Origin: Thalassospira lucentensis MCCC 1A00383 = DSM 14000
GTDB taxonomy: Bacteria > Pseudomonadota > Alphaproteobacteria > Rhodospirillales > Thalassospiraceae
NCBI RefSeq assembly: GCF_000421265.1
Contig: NZ_ATWN01000001.1
Span: 372,001 to 436,000 of the forward strand
Length of the DNA: 64,000 nt
Reading direction: 5' to 3'
Part shown: piece after piece, positions 34,943 through 42,816 of the stretch
How the letters are laid out: each line of letters starts with the position of its first letter
How positions within the stretch are numbered: the first letter of the stretch is position 1
Position numbers and translations under genes: made by a program
Notes under the pieces: generated by a model
Databases searched by the model: none
Told to the model about the DNA's origin: nothing
The model's input: the letters and a program-made list of their open reading frames with translations, nothing else

Positions 34943-35410
34943 TCAGTTGGCGATTTCGAAAATGCCGTCGATTTCGACGGCCACACCAAGCGGCAGGGAC
35001 GCAACACCAACCGCAGATCGCGCATGTTTGCCAGCATCGCCAAAGATTTCGACCATGGTGTCGGACGCACCATTGACGACTTTGGGTTGATCGGTGAAGG
35101 CCGGATCGGAATTGACAAAGGCGTTGAGTTTGACAACGCGGGTGACTTTATCAAGATCACCGATGGCGGATTTCAGCTGTGCGACCAAGTTCAGCGCACA
35201 GAGGCGGGCGGCTTTTTGGCCGTCTTCGACCTGATAATCCTTACCGAGTTTGCCGACAAACTTCAGTTCGCCATTTTCCATGGTGATCTGACCGGAAATA
35301 TGGACAAGGTTGCCCGAAACAACATAGGGCACGTAATTGGCAACCGGTGCGGTGGCGGCGGGCAGGGTGATGCCAAGGTCGGCAAGATGGGCGTCAATTT
35401 TTCCAGCCAT
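34943..35410 (-). CDS. RidA/YjgF-family protein
   Basis: Predicted 155 residues of the RidA superfamily: VANYVPYVVSGNLVHISGQITMENGELKFVGKLG, then QKAARLCALNLVAQLKSAIGDLDKVTRVVKLNAFVNSDPAF, and a closing ARSAVGVASLPLGVAVEIDGIFEIA. The Arg in ARSAVGVASLP is the residue used in archetypal RidA to deaminate reactive enamines. The longer N-terminus and HISGQ pattern place it in a Rid subgroup other than E. coli RidA. It would act in the cytoplasm as a trimer. The ATG with AAAAGGATTATG at about ten bases is chosen over an ATG two codons earlier. An intrinsic terminator follows. Confidence 0.9.
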   Translation of the reverse strand: MAGKIDAHLADLGITLPAATAPVANYVPYVVSGNLVHISGQITMENGELKFVGKLGKDYQVEDGQKAARLCALNLVAQLKSAIGDLDKVTRVVKLNAFVNSDPAFTDQPKVVNGASDTMVEIFGDAGKHARSAVGVASLPLGVAVEIDGIFEIAN

Positions 35411-35658
35411 GATCATAATCCTTTTTAACGGTGGCGATGTGTTAATTGCGCCAAACTTAGCGATCTTGGCGTGCGAACAAAACAGTTTCTTTTGTCCGGT
35501 GCGGTGTTTGGCCGATGAGGAGGACTGAGCAGGGTTTTCAGATTGTTGAGAAATTTGAATTTGCCATCGATGCCAAAGCCCCCCACAACTGTATGCTGAA
35601 TATTATGCGTTCCGAATGTCGGTTCTGGCAAAAACACTCACGTTAAAAGGCGGCATTC

Positions 35659-36558
35659 ATGTCATTTGGGGATCGGTTGAATAATTTGCATGGGGGGTGG
35701 TTGGCCCTGTTGGGGGTTCTGATTATTTCCCCGGATGCGATGTTGATCCGTCTGATCAAGGCCGACGACATCACAGCGACGTTCTGGCGGCTGGCCTTTT
35801 TGACAACGGCGTTGCTGTTGATCGCGCTTTGGCGGGGGGCACGGCGCGGCGACAGTGTCGTGGCGTCGGTGTTACCGGGCAAGTACGAGCTTTTGACCGG
35901 GATGTTTTACGGCGGCACCTGCGCGTTTTTCATCCTGTCGGTGCGCAATACAGATGCGGCCAATACCTTGGTGATCATTTCGGCAACCCCGCTTTTGGCC
36001 GGGTTGATGGGCGTGTTTGTATTTAAACGCGCACAGCCGATGCGGACATGGGTGGCATCGGTGGTGGTCGTCGTCGCGCTGGTTGGAATTGTCGGCGCCG
36101 GATTTGGCGGGGAGAATGCGCTTGGCGACCTTTTGGCGCTATGTGCGGCCTTTTGCATGGCAGGGTTTTTCAATGTCCTTGGGGCACGTGCGGAAATTGA
36201 CGCGGTCAAGGCGATGCTGTTTGGTGCCTGTATGTCGACCCTTGCCATGGTTCCCGGCGCACATCCGACCGAGGTCTATGGGCTTGACTGGGTGTGGCTT
36301 TTGATGCTGGGTTTTTGGGTGTTGCCGGTATCTTTCCTGTTTATTTCAGCAGGGGCGCGCAAAATTCCGGCCGCCGAAGTCGGGCTTATTATGCTCAATG
36401 AAGCGATCCTTGGATCGTTTCTGGTGTGGGTGGTGATCCATGAAGTGCCCAGCAGCACGACATTGATCTGTGGGGCCGTGGTGATTGTAACCCTTGTTGT
36501 GCATAGCATTCTGGGCATGCGGGCGGGCAGGAGGCTGCGCGCGACGCCTGCCCAATAG
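35659..36558 (+). CDS. EamA/DMT-family transporter
   Basis: Predicted 299-residue inner-membrane protein with ten helices in two EamA repeats (about 10-135 and 150-285). Typical features are the early SPDAMLIRLIKADDITATFWRLAFL, ANTLVIISATPLLAGLMGVFVFKRA closing repeat 1, and GLIMLNEAILGSFLVWVVIHEVPSSTTLICGAVVI in repeat 2. Members export metabolites or drugs; the substrate here is not predictable. AAAAGGCGG precedes the ATG and an intrinsic terminator follows the stop. Confidence 0.92.
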   Translation: MSFGDRLNNLHGGWLALLGVLIISPDAMLIRLIKADDITATFWRLAFLTTALLLIALWRGARRGDSVVASVLPGKYELLTGMFYGGTCAFFILSVRNTDAANTLVIISATPLLAGLMGVFVFKRAQPMRTWVASVVVVVALVGIVGAGFGGENALGDLLALCAAFCMAGFFNVLGARAEIDAVKAMLFGACMSTLAMVPGAHPTEVYGLDWVWLLMLGFWVLPVSFLFISAGARKIPAAEVGLIMLNEAILGSFLVWVVIHEVPSSTTLICGAVVIVTLVVHSILGMRAGRRLRATPAQ

Positions 36559-36604
36559 GGGCCATCACAGGCAAGCCAGACGACAGACTTTATCGAAGCA
36601 ATGC

Positions 36605-36636
36605 AAAAGGCGGTGTCAGATGTGACGCCGCCTTTT
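36605..36636 (+). terminator. Intrinsic terminator after EamA gene
   Basis: Stem AAAAGGCGGTGTCA / TGACGCCGCCTTTT (one G-T pair) around GATG, ending in TTTT, 46 bases after the stop. Confidence 0.8.
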
Positions 36637-36808
36637 GGCTTTTGGCAGGTTGGTTTGGTGGGGCGGGTTCAGGTTACTGTCAGGTTGGAACGATAAGGAT
36701 TTGGGGCCGGTTCGATGAGCCGGTTGCCCTAGGTCCGCTCGTGCGGTGTTTGTGACAGCATCAACGGCGTGCGCGGGGCATGTTGTCCGCCAGATTTTGC
36801 GAGTATCC

Positions 36809-38551
36809 ATGTCCCGATCCAATGTGCCGTTCGGTTTACCTGTCAGGTCCTCATCCCAAGATAAACGGAATGTATCATCACGGTGGGCAGGTATTGATTA
36901 CCGGTGGGTGATTGTTGCGATGGCGCTTTATTTTGCGCTGGGTCTGAACTGGAAAGTGCTGGGGCATTTTTACAGCATTCTGGGCGGGCTTGTTGATTAT
37001 GATCCCGGCTTTGCGATCAGCGCGCCGTTTGTGTTGCTGTTGGGGGCGCTTATTCTTTTCACGCCGTTTTCGTTCAAATATCTGCTTAAGCCGTTTTTTG
37101 CACTTTTGCTGATCACAGGTGTACTTTCAAATTATGCCATGGTGAAATACGGCATCGTGTTTGACCGCAGCATGATTGAAAATATTGTCGAAACCAACAC
37201 CACCGAGGCATTTTCATATCTGAATATGCAGTCGGTCCTGTGGTTTGTTGTAAGCGGTCTTGTGCCGGTTGTGATCCTGATGTTGATGCCGATCCGCTAT
37301 CCGGCGACGATTGTGCGCGGGGTTGTGCAGCGGGTTGCGATGATGTTGATCCCGTTTGTGCTTTTGGGCGGGCTTGCCGGGCTTTATTTCAAGGATTACG
37401 CATCGGTCGGGCGCAATCACAAGGTGCTGGGCAAGGAGCTTGTGCCGTCCAATTACATCACCGGGACGATCCAGCTTGTGAAACGGCGGTACCTTTATGC
37501 CGACATGCCATTTCAGGCCATCGGACAGGATGCCCGCACGGTTGAAATGGCCACACAGGACAAGCCGACATTGATGTTCCTTGTCATCGGGGAAACCGCA
37601 CGGGCGCAAAGTGTTGCCGCCAATGGCTACGGCCGCCCGACATCACCCTTTACCAGTCAGATTGACGGCATGTTGGCCTTTCAGGATGTGTCATCGTGCG
37701 GAACGGCGACAGCGGTTTCCGTGCCGTGTATGTTTTCGCCGATGGATCATGCAGGCTATGACGGCGAGGTCGCGCGCCATAGCGAGAGCCTGATGGATGT
37801 GCTTGATCATGCCGGCGTCGATGTTTTGTGGAAGGAAAATGACGAGGGGTGCAAGGGCGTGTGTGACCGCGTGCGCCATATCAATATCGAGCCCAAGGAT
37901 TTCCCCGAGGATTGCGTGCTTGGCACCTGCTTTGATGAAGTGATGCTGCGCGGTCTGGATGCGGAAGTGGTATCAGACAAACCCCATGATCGCTTGATTG
38001 CCTTTCACATCATGGGCAGTCACGGACCGACTTATTACAAACGCTATCCCGATGCACACCGGGTGTTCGCACCCGATTGCCCACGCAGTGACATTGAAAA
38101 TTGCAGCGCGGAAGAGCTGATCAATACCTATGACAATACAATCCGCTACACCGATTATGTCGTCGCCCAACTGACCGAACGCCTGCAGTCGTATCAGGAC
38201 GATTACAATGTGGTTTTGCTGTATGTGTCTGACCACGGTGAGTCACTGGGCGAGGCGGGTTTGTATCTGCATGGGGCGCCTTACATGCTTGCTCCCTCTG
38301 AGCAAACCAAGGTGCCGATGATGATCTGGATGTCAGATGGTTATGCCGATGCCAACCGGATTGAGACGGCCTGCCTTGCCACGCAGGCGCAAACTGGCAG
38401 TTTTTCACACGATAATCTGTTTTCCACCGTGCTGGGTGCAATGCATGTTTCAACCGGGCTTTATCGCGCGGGAACGGACATTTTCGCCCGGTGCCGGGGC
38501 ACGATGATGCAGGCGGCACTCGAGCAGTCTGTGAATGTTGCCCCGAATTGA
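36809..38551 (+). CDS. eptA: Lipid A phosphoethanolamine transferase (EptA-like)
   Basis: Predicted 580-residue inner-membrane enzyme with a periplasmic sulfatase-fold domain that moves phosphoethanolamine from phosphatidylethanolamine to lipid A or core. Five N-terminal helices lie within about 31-195. The catalytic domain has the metal Glu in FLVIGETARAQSVAANGYGRPTSP (about 262), the nucleophile Thr in DVSSCGTATAVSVPCMFS (about 299), ENDEGCKGVCDR, HIMGSHGPTYYKRYP and VSDHGESLGEAGLYLHGAPY. The many Cys would form the disulfides typical of this family. The ATG at 36809 is chosen; a frame 21 codons longer is not conserved in style. A TetR gene follows on the same strand. Such changes lower the surface charge and raise polymyxin tolerance in other bacteria. 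Confidence 0.9.
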   Translation: MSRSNVPFGLPVRSSSQDKRNVSSRWAGIDYRWVIVAMALYFALGLNWKVLGHFYSILGGLVDYDPGFAISAPFVLLLGALILFTPFSFKYLLKPFFALLLITGVLSNYAMVKYGIVFDRSMIENIVETNTTEAFSYLNMQSVLWFVVSGLVPVVILMLMPIRYPATIVRGVVQRVAMMLIPFVLLGGLAGLYFKDYASVGRNHKVLGKELVPSNYITGTIQLVKRRYLYADMPFQAIGQDARTVEMATQDKPTLMFLVIGETARAQSVAANGYGRPTSPFTSQIDGMLAFQDVSSCGTATAVSVPCMFSPMDHAGYDGEVARHSESLMDVLDHAGVDVLWKENDEGCKGVCDRVRHINIEPKDFPEDCVLGTCFDEVMLRGLDAEVVSDKPHDRLIAFHIMGSHGPTYYKRYPDAHRVFAPDCPRSDIENCSAEELINTYDNTIRYTDYVVAQLTERLQSYQDDYNVVLLYVSDHGESLGEAGLYLHGAPYMLAPSEQTKVPMMIWMSDGYADANRIETACLATQAQTGSFSHDNLFSTVLGAMHVSTGLYRAGTDIFARCRGTMMQAALEQSVNVAPN

Positions 38552-38573
38552 CACTCCCGTTCTGATGATTTAA

Positions 38574-38600
38574 ATGAGTACACTCACTGAGCGTACTCAT
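38574..38600. promoter_or_regulatory. 27-bp palindromic operator upstream of tetR
   Basis: Outer arms ATGAGTAC (38574-38581) and GTACTCAT (38593-38600) enclose inner arms CTCA/TGAG, so nearly the whole 27 bases are symmetric. It ends 14 bases before the tetR start and overlaps its likely promoter, so autorepression by that TetR protein is expected. Confidence 0.8.
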
Positions 38601-38614
38601 TTCAGGGGATGTCG

Positions 38615-39235
38615 ATGACTGTTCGTGCTGCGCAGCGGGAAGAAACCCGCCAGAAAATCCTTGATGCCGCGCGCGCGTGCTTTTGCGCCGGGGCGTTTGA
38701 TGATGTGTCGACACGACAGATTGCAAAAAAGGCCGGTGTTGCAGAAGGAACGATATTCAATCACTTCCCGACAAAGGAAGAATTGCTGATTTGCTGCGTT
38801 GGGCAACAGATGGCAGAAGCGATTGAAAAGGGCCTGTATACAATGGACCCGGAATGGTGCTTTGTGGACAAGATGATGCATGTTGCGTCCTACCGCTTTA
38901 CCCAGGTTGGGCTTAATCCTGGCTTGTGGCAGGTGATCATGCAGCAGATTGTCTTTTCACCGAGGAAGGGTGCGGTGCATGCCATCATGGAAAGCAGCGG
39001 GCTGATTGCAGCCGTTCAGGCCCTGATCGAGGAAGCGCAGCTTTCGGGTGAACTCAACCCCGATTTGCCGCCGGTTCTTATTCAGAAGACCCTGATGGCG
39101 CTGTTTTTGTTCACCATTCACGAGCATTTCAGCACGCAGAATTTTGACTGCGAGGATATGTGCGGGACATTACGGGAACTGCTTGAAGTGCAGGTCAAGG
39201 GGCTTTGGGCGTGCGAGCCGGTTCTGGCGGCATAG
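38615..39235 (+). CDS. TetR-family regulator
   Basis: Predicted 206 residues. The TetR helix-turn-helix is ETRQKILDAARACFCAGAFDDVSTRQIAKKAGVAEGTIFNHFPTKEELL (about 9-57), followed by an all-helical ligand domain ending TLMALFLFTIHEHFSTQNFDCEDMCGTLRELLEVQVKGLW. The ATG chosen has GGGG six bases ahead; an ATG two codons earlier abuts the GGGG and is less likely. It follows eptA on the same strand but has its own palindromic operator. A diverged second copy of its C-terminal end lies about 80 bases downstream as a gene remnant. Confidence 0.92.
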   Translation: MTVRAAQREETRQKILDAARACFCAGAFDDVSTRQIAKKAGVAEGTIFNHFPTKEELLICCVGQQMAEAIEKGLYTMDPEWCFVDKMMHVASYRFTQVGLNPGLWQVIMQQIVFSPRKGAVHAIMESSGLIAAVQALIEEAQLSGELNPDLPPVLIQKTLMALFLFTIHEHFSTQNFDCEDMCGTLRELLEVQVKGLWACEPVLAA

Positions 39236-39266
39236 GAACAAGCCCGTGCTTGGCAATTTATCCGGC

Positions 39267-39317
39267 CTATTCACCGATCAGGTGCACGGTGACCTTGCGA
39301 TGATGCGCAGCTTGACG
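39267..39317 (-). pseudogene. yjbQ 3'-end remnant
   Basis: On the minus strand this stretch reads RQAAHHRKVTVHLIGE followed by TAG. The complete yjbQ at 40994-41419 ends RHAPHRRQITLHLIGEE. Only about 16 codons survive. Upstream coding sequence is replaced at once by the tetR remnant on the other strand. It is diverged, so it is not a recent duplicate of the local gene. Confidence 0.75.
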
Positions 39318-39496
39318 GGGAACTGAACCCGGCAATCGAACCGGAGGCGATCCACAAGACCGTTATCGCGCTGTTTTTATTTACCATCCACGAACATATC
39401 GGGGCGGAGAATTACGATTGCGAAGACATGTGCGCGACATTGCGCGACCTGCTTGACACCCAGATCAGGGGCATCTGGCTGTCGCAGTTAGCATAG
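39317..39496 (+). pseudogene. tetR 3'-end remnant
   Basis: Sixty codons in one open frame with no start, reading GELNPAIEPEAIHKTVIALF, then LFTIHEHIGAENYDCEDMCATLRDLLDTQ and IRGIWLSQLA before TAG. It aligns without gaps to the C-terminus of the intact TetR at 38615-39235 (GELNPDLPPVLIQKTLMALF and on) at about two thirds identity. It lies head to tail with the yjbQ remnant, in the same relative order as the intact genes. The remaining bases to 39673 hold only AT-rich sequence. Confidence 0.85.
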
Positions 39497-39673
39497 ATAT
39501 GACTATGCCAATATGCATGAAAAAACAGGCTGATACCGTAATCCAAATTTTTTGATTCTTCGATTAATATGCGAACTATGTCGAAGCAAAGAGAAGATCA
39601 TAGAAGTGAAAAAGGCCTACCCCGACAAAAAGATCGTTTTCATTTCTTGCCGAGGTAGGTCGGTTAAATCAGG

Positions 39674-40849
39674 CTATGCTGAGGTCGCAGCTGTTTCCAA
39701 CTGGCAACTTCCTTCGATGCAGTTTGTGGTAACGCCGTGTGCATATTGGATGAATTCAACCAGGCTAAGCCCAATTGTGACGATTTCAAGCACTAGCGCA
39801 ATGCCATCTGTGGCAATCCAAGCGGCAATAGTTGCTAAGGCAACAATCGCAATTTTTAAGGCGTCCCACCAGCTTAAAGAACTGGCAAGAGCGGAAACAA
39901 TTGATTTGAGTATGTCACCTGACTCCCAAATCAGCGAAATCAATTTGAAGACTTGTTCCGCGTTGGCCTTTAATTTTCCGCTTGCCTTCAAGTCGGATGC
40001 AATTGTTTTTATATCTTGAATGACTTTCCCCCCGACTCTTTGTATCGCGGCCTTCACGGAATCGATCTGAGGGTTGCCGAAAGTTGTTCTGTAACCCATT
40101 AATGAGACTACTAGTGAAATTGCGCTGAGGCACATGCCTGCGCAATTCAAGGCGCAATCAGATGAGACCGTTGTCGGCTCCGGGGAAGAAAAGTCTGTGA
40201 CGTCGTTGAAAAATTGGCTCAGTTGACCCAGTTCATCGTCTTGTGGCGTTGTGCAGTTGACGATGTTCATGATGATTTGCTGCGCATATTGCTGTAGATC
40301 AGATTGATAGGTTGGGTACATATCCCCGAGCTTCACAATTGCGTTATTCAAGTGAATGCCAAACTGGTATTTTTCCCAGGGCCCAGCAGTGTATTGACAA
40401 TTGACTGTGCCAGCGCCTGCACCGTTGAATTTGGTAACACCTGTGCCATCTGTACGGAGGAAAACGTTGGGAAAGGCGTTCGACTCAATTGTACCTTGGC
40501 AACTATTAGCCGGACCGTCGCATGCGCAAGTTACGTTGAATTTTTCCCAAGGCCCGGCAGTGTACTGGCAATTGACCGTCCCCGCACCTGCACCATTAAA
40601 CTTGGTAACACCGGTGCCATCCATTCGTAAGAAGACATTCGGGAAAGAAAAAGACTGAAATGATACCGTTCCGTCATCGTTGCGTATGAGATTGTATAAT
40701 TCCCACGGTCCGGCAGTGTATTGACAATTGACTGTGCCTGCACCAGCACCATGAAACTTGGTCACACCTGTACCATCCATGCGGACGAAAACTTCTGGGA
40801 AGGTTATTGAACCGATAGAGACAGGAAATGAGAGATTGTCTAAGCTCAT
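39674..40849 (-). CDS. Fascin-like beta-trefoil protein with hydrophobic helical C-terminus
   Basis: Predicted 391 residues. Residues about 10-167 contain three copies of a roughly 50-residue unit, each with F-P-x-V-F-(L/V)-R-x-DGTGVTKF, GAGAGTVNCQY and TAGPWE. This is the pattern of fascin-type beta-trefoils, where G-P-W-E closes each unit. From about 170 the protein is helical, with several Cys (CTTPQ, CALNCAGMC, CIEGSCQ) and a strongly hydrophobic stretch at about 329-369 (IAIVALATIAAWIATDGIAL and on). No signal peptide is seen. GGAG eight bases before the ATG supports the start. A lectin-like binding domain joined to a membrane-active domain is plausible, but function is unknown. It is AT-richer than its neighbours and sits between gene remnants, which indicates acquisition. 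Confidence 0.82.
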   Translation of the reverse strand: MSLDNLSFPVSIGSITFPEVFVRMDGTGVTKFHGAGAGTVNCQYTAGPWELYNLIRNDDGTVSFQSFSFPNVFLRMDGTGVTKFNGAGAGTVNCQYTAGPWEKFNVTCACDGPANSCQGTIESNAFPNVFLRTDGTGVTKFNGAGAGTVNCQYTAGPWEKYQFGIHLNNAIVKLGDMYPTYQSDLQQYAQQIIMNIVNCTTPQDDELGQLSQFFNDVTDFSSPEPTTVSSDCALNCAGMCLSAISLVVSLMGYRTTFGNPQIDSVKAAIQRVGGKVIQDIKTIASDLKASGKLKANAEQVFKLISLIWESGDILKSIVSALASSLSWWDALKIAIVALATIAAWIATDGIALVLEIVTIGLSLVEFIQYAHGVTTNCIEGSCQLETAATSA

Positions 40850-40993
40850 TGTTTCTACTCCAGATTGATTTATTCATCGAAATGGAGTTTATGCTGCTTT
40901 TTTTAAATCAAAAGTTTTATTTATAAATTCTAATGTAATAGTTTCCACCTTCAAGAGATTTCAATGAAAAGAGCTGAAATTGAGTTGCTCAAA

Positions 40994-41419
40994 TTACTCT
41001 TCCCCGATCAGATGCAGGGTGATCTGGCGGCGGTGCGGGGCGTGACGGTGTTCGAACAGATAGATGCCCTGCCACGTACCCAGAACCGCACGACCGTTTG
41101 TGACCGGGATGGTCAGTGACACATCGGTCAGGGCCGATTTGATATGGGCGGGCATGTCATCGGGGCCTTCGCAGGTATGGCGATAAAGGCTTGGACTTTC
41201 CTGAACCAGTTGGCCAAAGAAGGTTTCAAGGTCAAACCGCACATCCGGATCGGCATTTTCCTGAATGGTCAGGCTGGCCGAGGTATGGCGGACAAATGCC
41301 GTTAGCTGGCCGGTCCGGATGCCGGTTTGCCCGATCCAGGATTGAACCATATCGGTGATTTCAATCAGGCCCTGACCATTGGTGCGAATTTCAAGTGTGG
41401 TCTGGTCTTGTGACAGCAT
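40994..41419 (-). CDS. yjbQ: YjbQ/UPF0047-family protein
   Basis: A 141-residue protein with the full family pattern: TNGQGLIEITDMVQSWIGQTG, VRHTSASLTIQENADPDV, the HTCEGPDDMPAHIKSAL segment with conserved His and acidic residues, and GRAVLGTWQGIYLFEHRHAPHRRQITLHLIGEE. YjbQ proteins form trimers with metal sites and can show weak thiamin-phosphate synthase activity; the main role is unknown. The start has GGGATGCC ahead. A remnant of a second, diverged copy lies at 39267-39317. Confidence 0.93.
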   Translation of the reverse strand: MLSQDQTTLEIRTNGQGLIEITDMVQSWIGQTGIRTGQLTAFVRHTSASLTIQENADPDVRFDLETFFGQLVQESPSLYRHTCEGPDDMPAHIKSALTDVSLTIPVTNGRAVLGTWQGIYLFEHRHAPHRRQITLHLIGEE

Positions 41420-41471
41420 GGCATCCCGTCCGGTTTGCGCCGCCGGACGGGACTTTGGTTTTGGCGTCCGG

Positions 41472-42296
41472 TCAGGCAGCGGCTTTGGTGTTGTCCTGAT
41501 CGTAGAAGCGTAACGCCGTCATGGCAAGGTTGCCAAATTCATAGCTGTCATGGATCAGATCGGCGGTGTAACCGTCCGTCGCAGCGCCAAGGGCAACGTA
41601 AAACGGCATCAGATGATCGTCTTCGGGGTGGGCCTTGATCGCATGTGGTGCCTGTGCACGGTAATCAAGCAGGGCATTGATATCGTGGGTTTTGACCTTA
41701 TCAACCATCCAGTTGGTGAAGTCCTGTGCCCATGGCTCAATCGGGCCTTCGGCGTGATCAAGCGTGCGGAGATTATGGGTCATTGCGCCACTGCCGATCA
41801 CAAGAACCCCTAAATCACCAAGCCCGCGCAGTTTTTGGCCCAGTTCGAAATGATCCGCCGGGCTGCCGTGGGTGAGCATGGATAACTGAAACACTGGAAT
41901 ATCGGCCTTAGGCCGGGCAAGAATCATGGGCATCCACGCCCCGTGATCGAGACCGCGCGCGTCATCGGTTTTAGCCCCGATCAAATCGGCAATCTGGTGT
42001 GCCAGTTCGGGGGCGCCGTGTGCGTTATAGCGCAGGTCATATAGCGATTGAGGGAAGCCGCGAAAGTCGTAGATGGTTTCCTGACTTTTGGCGGTCGAGA
42101 TGGTGGGAATGTCGGTTTGCCAATGGGCAGAAACCATCAGGATGGCCCGCACCGCGTCAAAATGGTCCGCCAATTCAGCGGCAAAAAAATCAAATGCCGG
42201 GGTGTTTTGACGTGCGACCAGCATGGGGGAGCCATGCGAGATAAAAATCGGTGCGAAGCTTTGGACGGTATTTGGGGATAGGGATGCGTTGGTCAT
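41472..42296 (-). CDS. DODA-type (class III) extradiol ring-cleavage dioxygenase, YgiD-like
   Basis: Predicted 274 residues. The metal ligands of the LigB/DODA superfamily are visible: His in IFISHGSPML (about 20), VSAHWQTD (about 57), LDHGAWMPM (about 116) and HPEDDHLMP (about 220-225). Members open catechol-type rings such as DOPA, using a bound metal (iron or zinc). GAGGTGCCCG before the ATG supports the start. It lies 52 bases downstream of the DUF-free gap from the small DUF3185 gene and 52 bases upstream of yjbQ on the same strand, so the three may share transcripts. The substrate is not known. Confidence 0.9.
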   Translation of the reverse strand: MTNASLSPNTVQSFAPIFISHGSPMLVARQNTPAFDFFAAELADHFDAVRAILMVSAHWQTDIPTISTAKSQETIYDFRGFPQSLYDLRYNAHGAPELAHQIADLIGAKTDDARGLDHGAWMPMILARPKADIPVFQLSMLTHGSPADHFELGQKLRGLGDLGVLVIGSGAMTHNLRTLDHAEGPIEPWAQDFTNWMVDKVKTHDINALLDYRAQAPHAIKAHPEDDHLMPFYVALGAATDGYTADLIHDSYEFGNLAMTALRFYDQDNTKAAA

Positions 42297-42456
42297 CGGG
42301 CACCTCGGTCTATGACATCATTTGATGTCAATATGATCCTAAGGGACGGCGATGACCAGATGCGGTTCGTCAACAGTCTGTTGCCGATGCTTGTGTGAAG
42401 GGGCGCTTTGTTAATATCGCGCTTTGCACCGGCAACAGATGTTAAGAAAGATTGGT

Positions 42457-42666
42457 TTAGCGTTTGCGGCCAAACAGCATCAGCAGCACGCCACCGACAA
42501 CACCGGCAATCCCGGCAATCAGATACCAGATGGTTTCATCGGTGTAGCGACCAACCAGTGTTTCGGAAATCTGATCAACGGCACTTTCCGATGCGTTATA
42601 ACCCGTCACCAGAAGGGCAACGCCGATCACCAGAATGACAACGCCAAGAATACGACCCATGGACAT
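42457..42666 (-). CDS. DUF3185-family small membrane protein
   Basis: A 69-residue protein with two hydrophobic helices (about 5-23 and 46-65) separated by a polar ESAVDQISETLVGRYTDETI segment. This arrangement and the closing GGVLLMLFGRKR match DUF3185 proteins, which are of unknown role and often stress-induced. AGGAG nine bases before the first ATG supports the start; a second ATG two codons later is possible. Confidence 0.85.
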   Translation of the reverse strand: MSMGRILGVVILVIGVALLVTGYNASESAVDQISETLVGRYTDETIWYLIAGIAGVVGGVLLMLFGRKR

Positions 42667-42816
42667 GATGTTTGCTCCTGTCTTGTGTATTTTGTTTCTA
42701 AAAGAATGCTTTTGAACATATTGAACAGAAACGATAACGCGGCTTGATTAAGGTTGTTCCAAGGCAATGGAAAAACATCTTGTCTGGTCAGGGGATGCTT
42801 TTGGGTTTGCTGAAAA

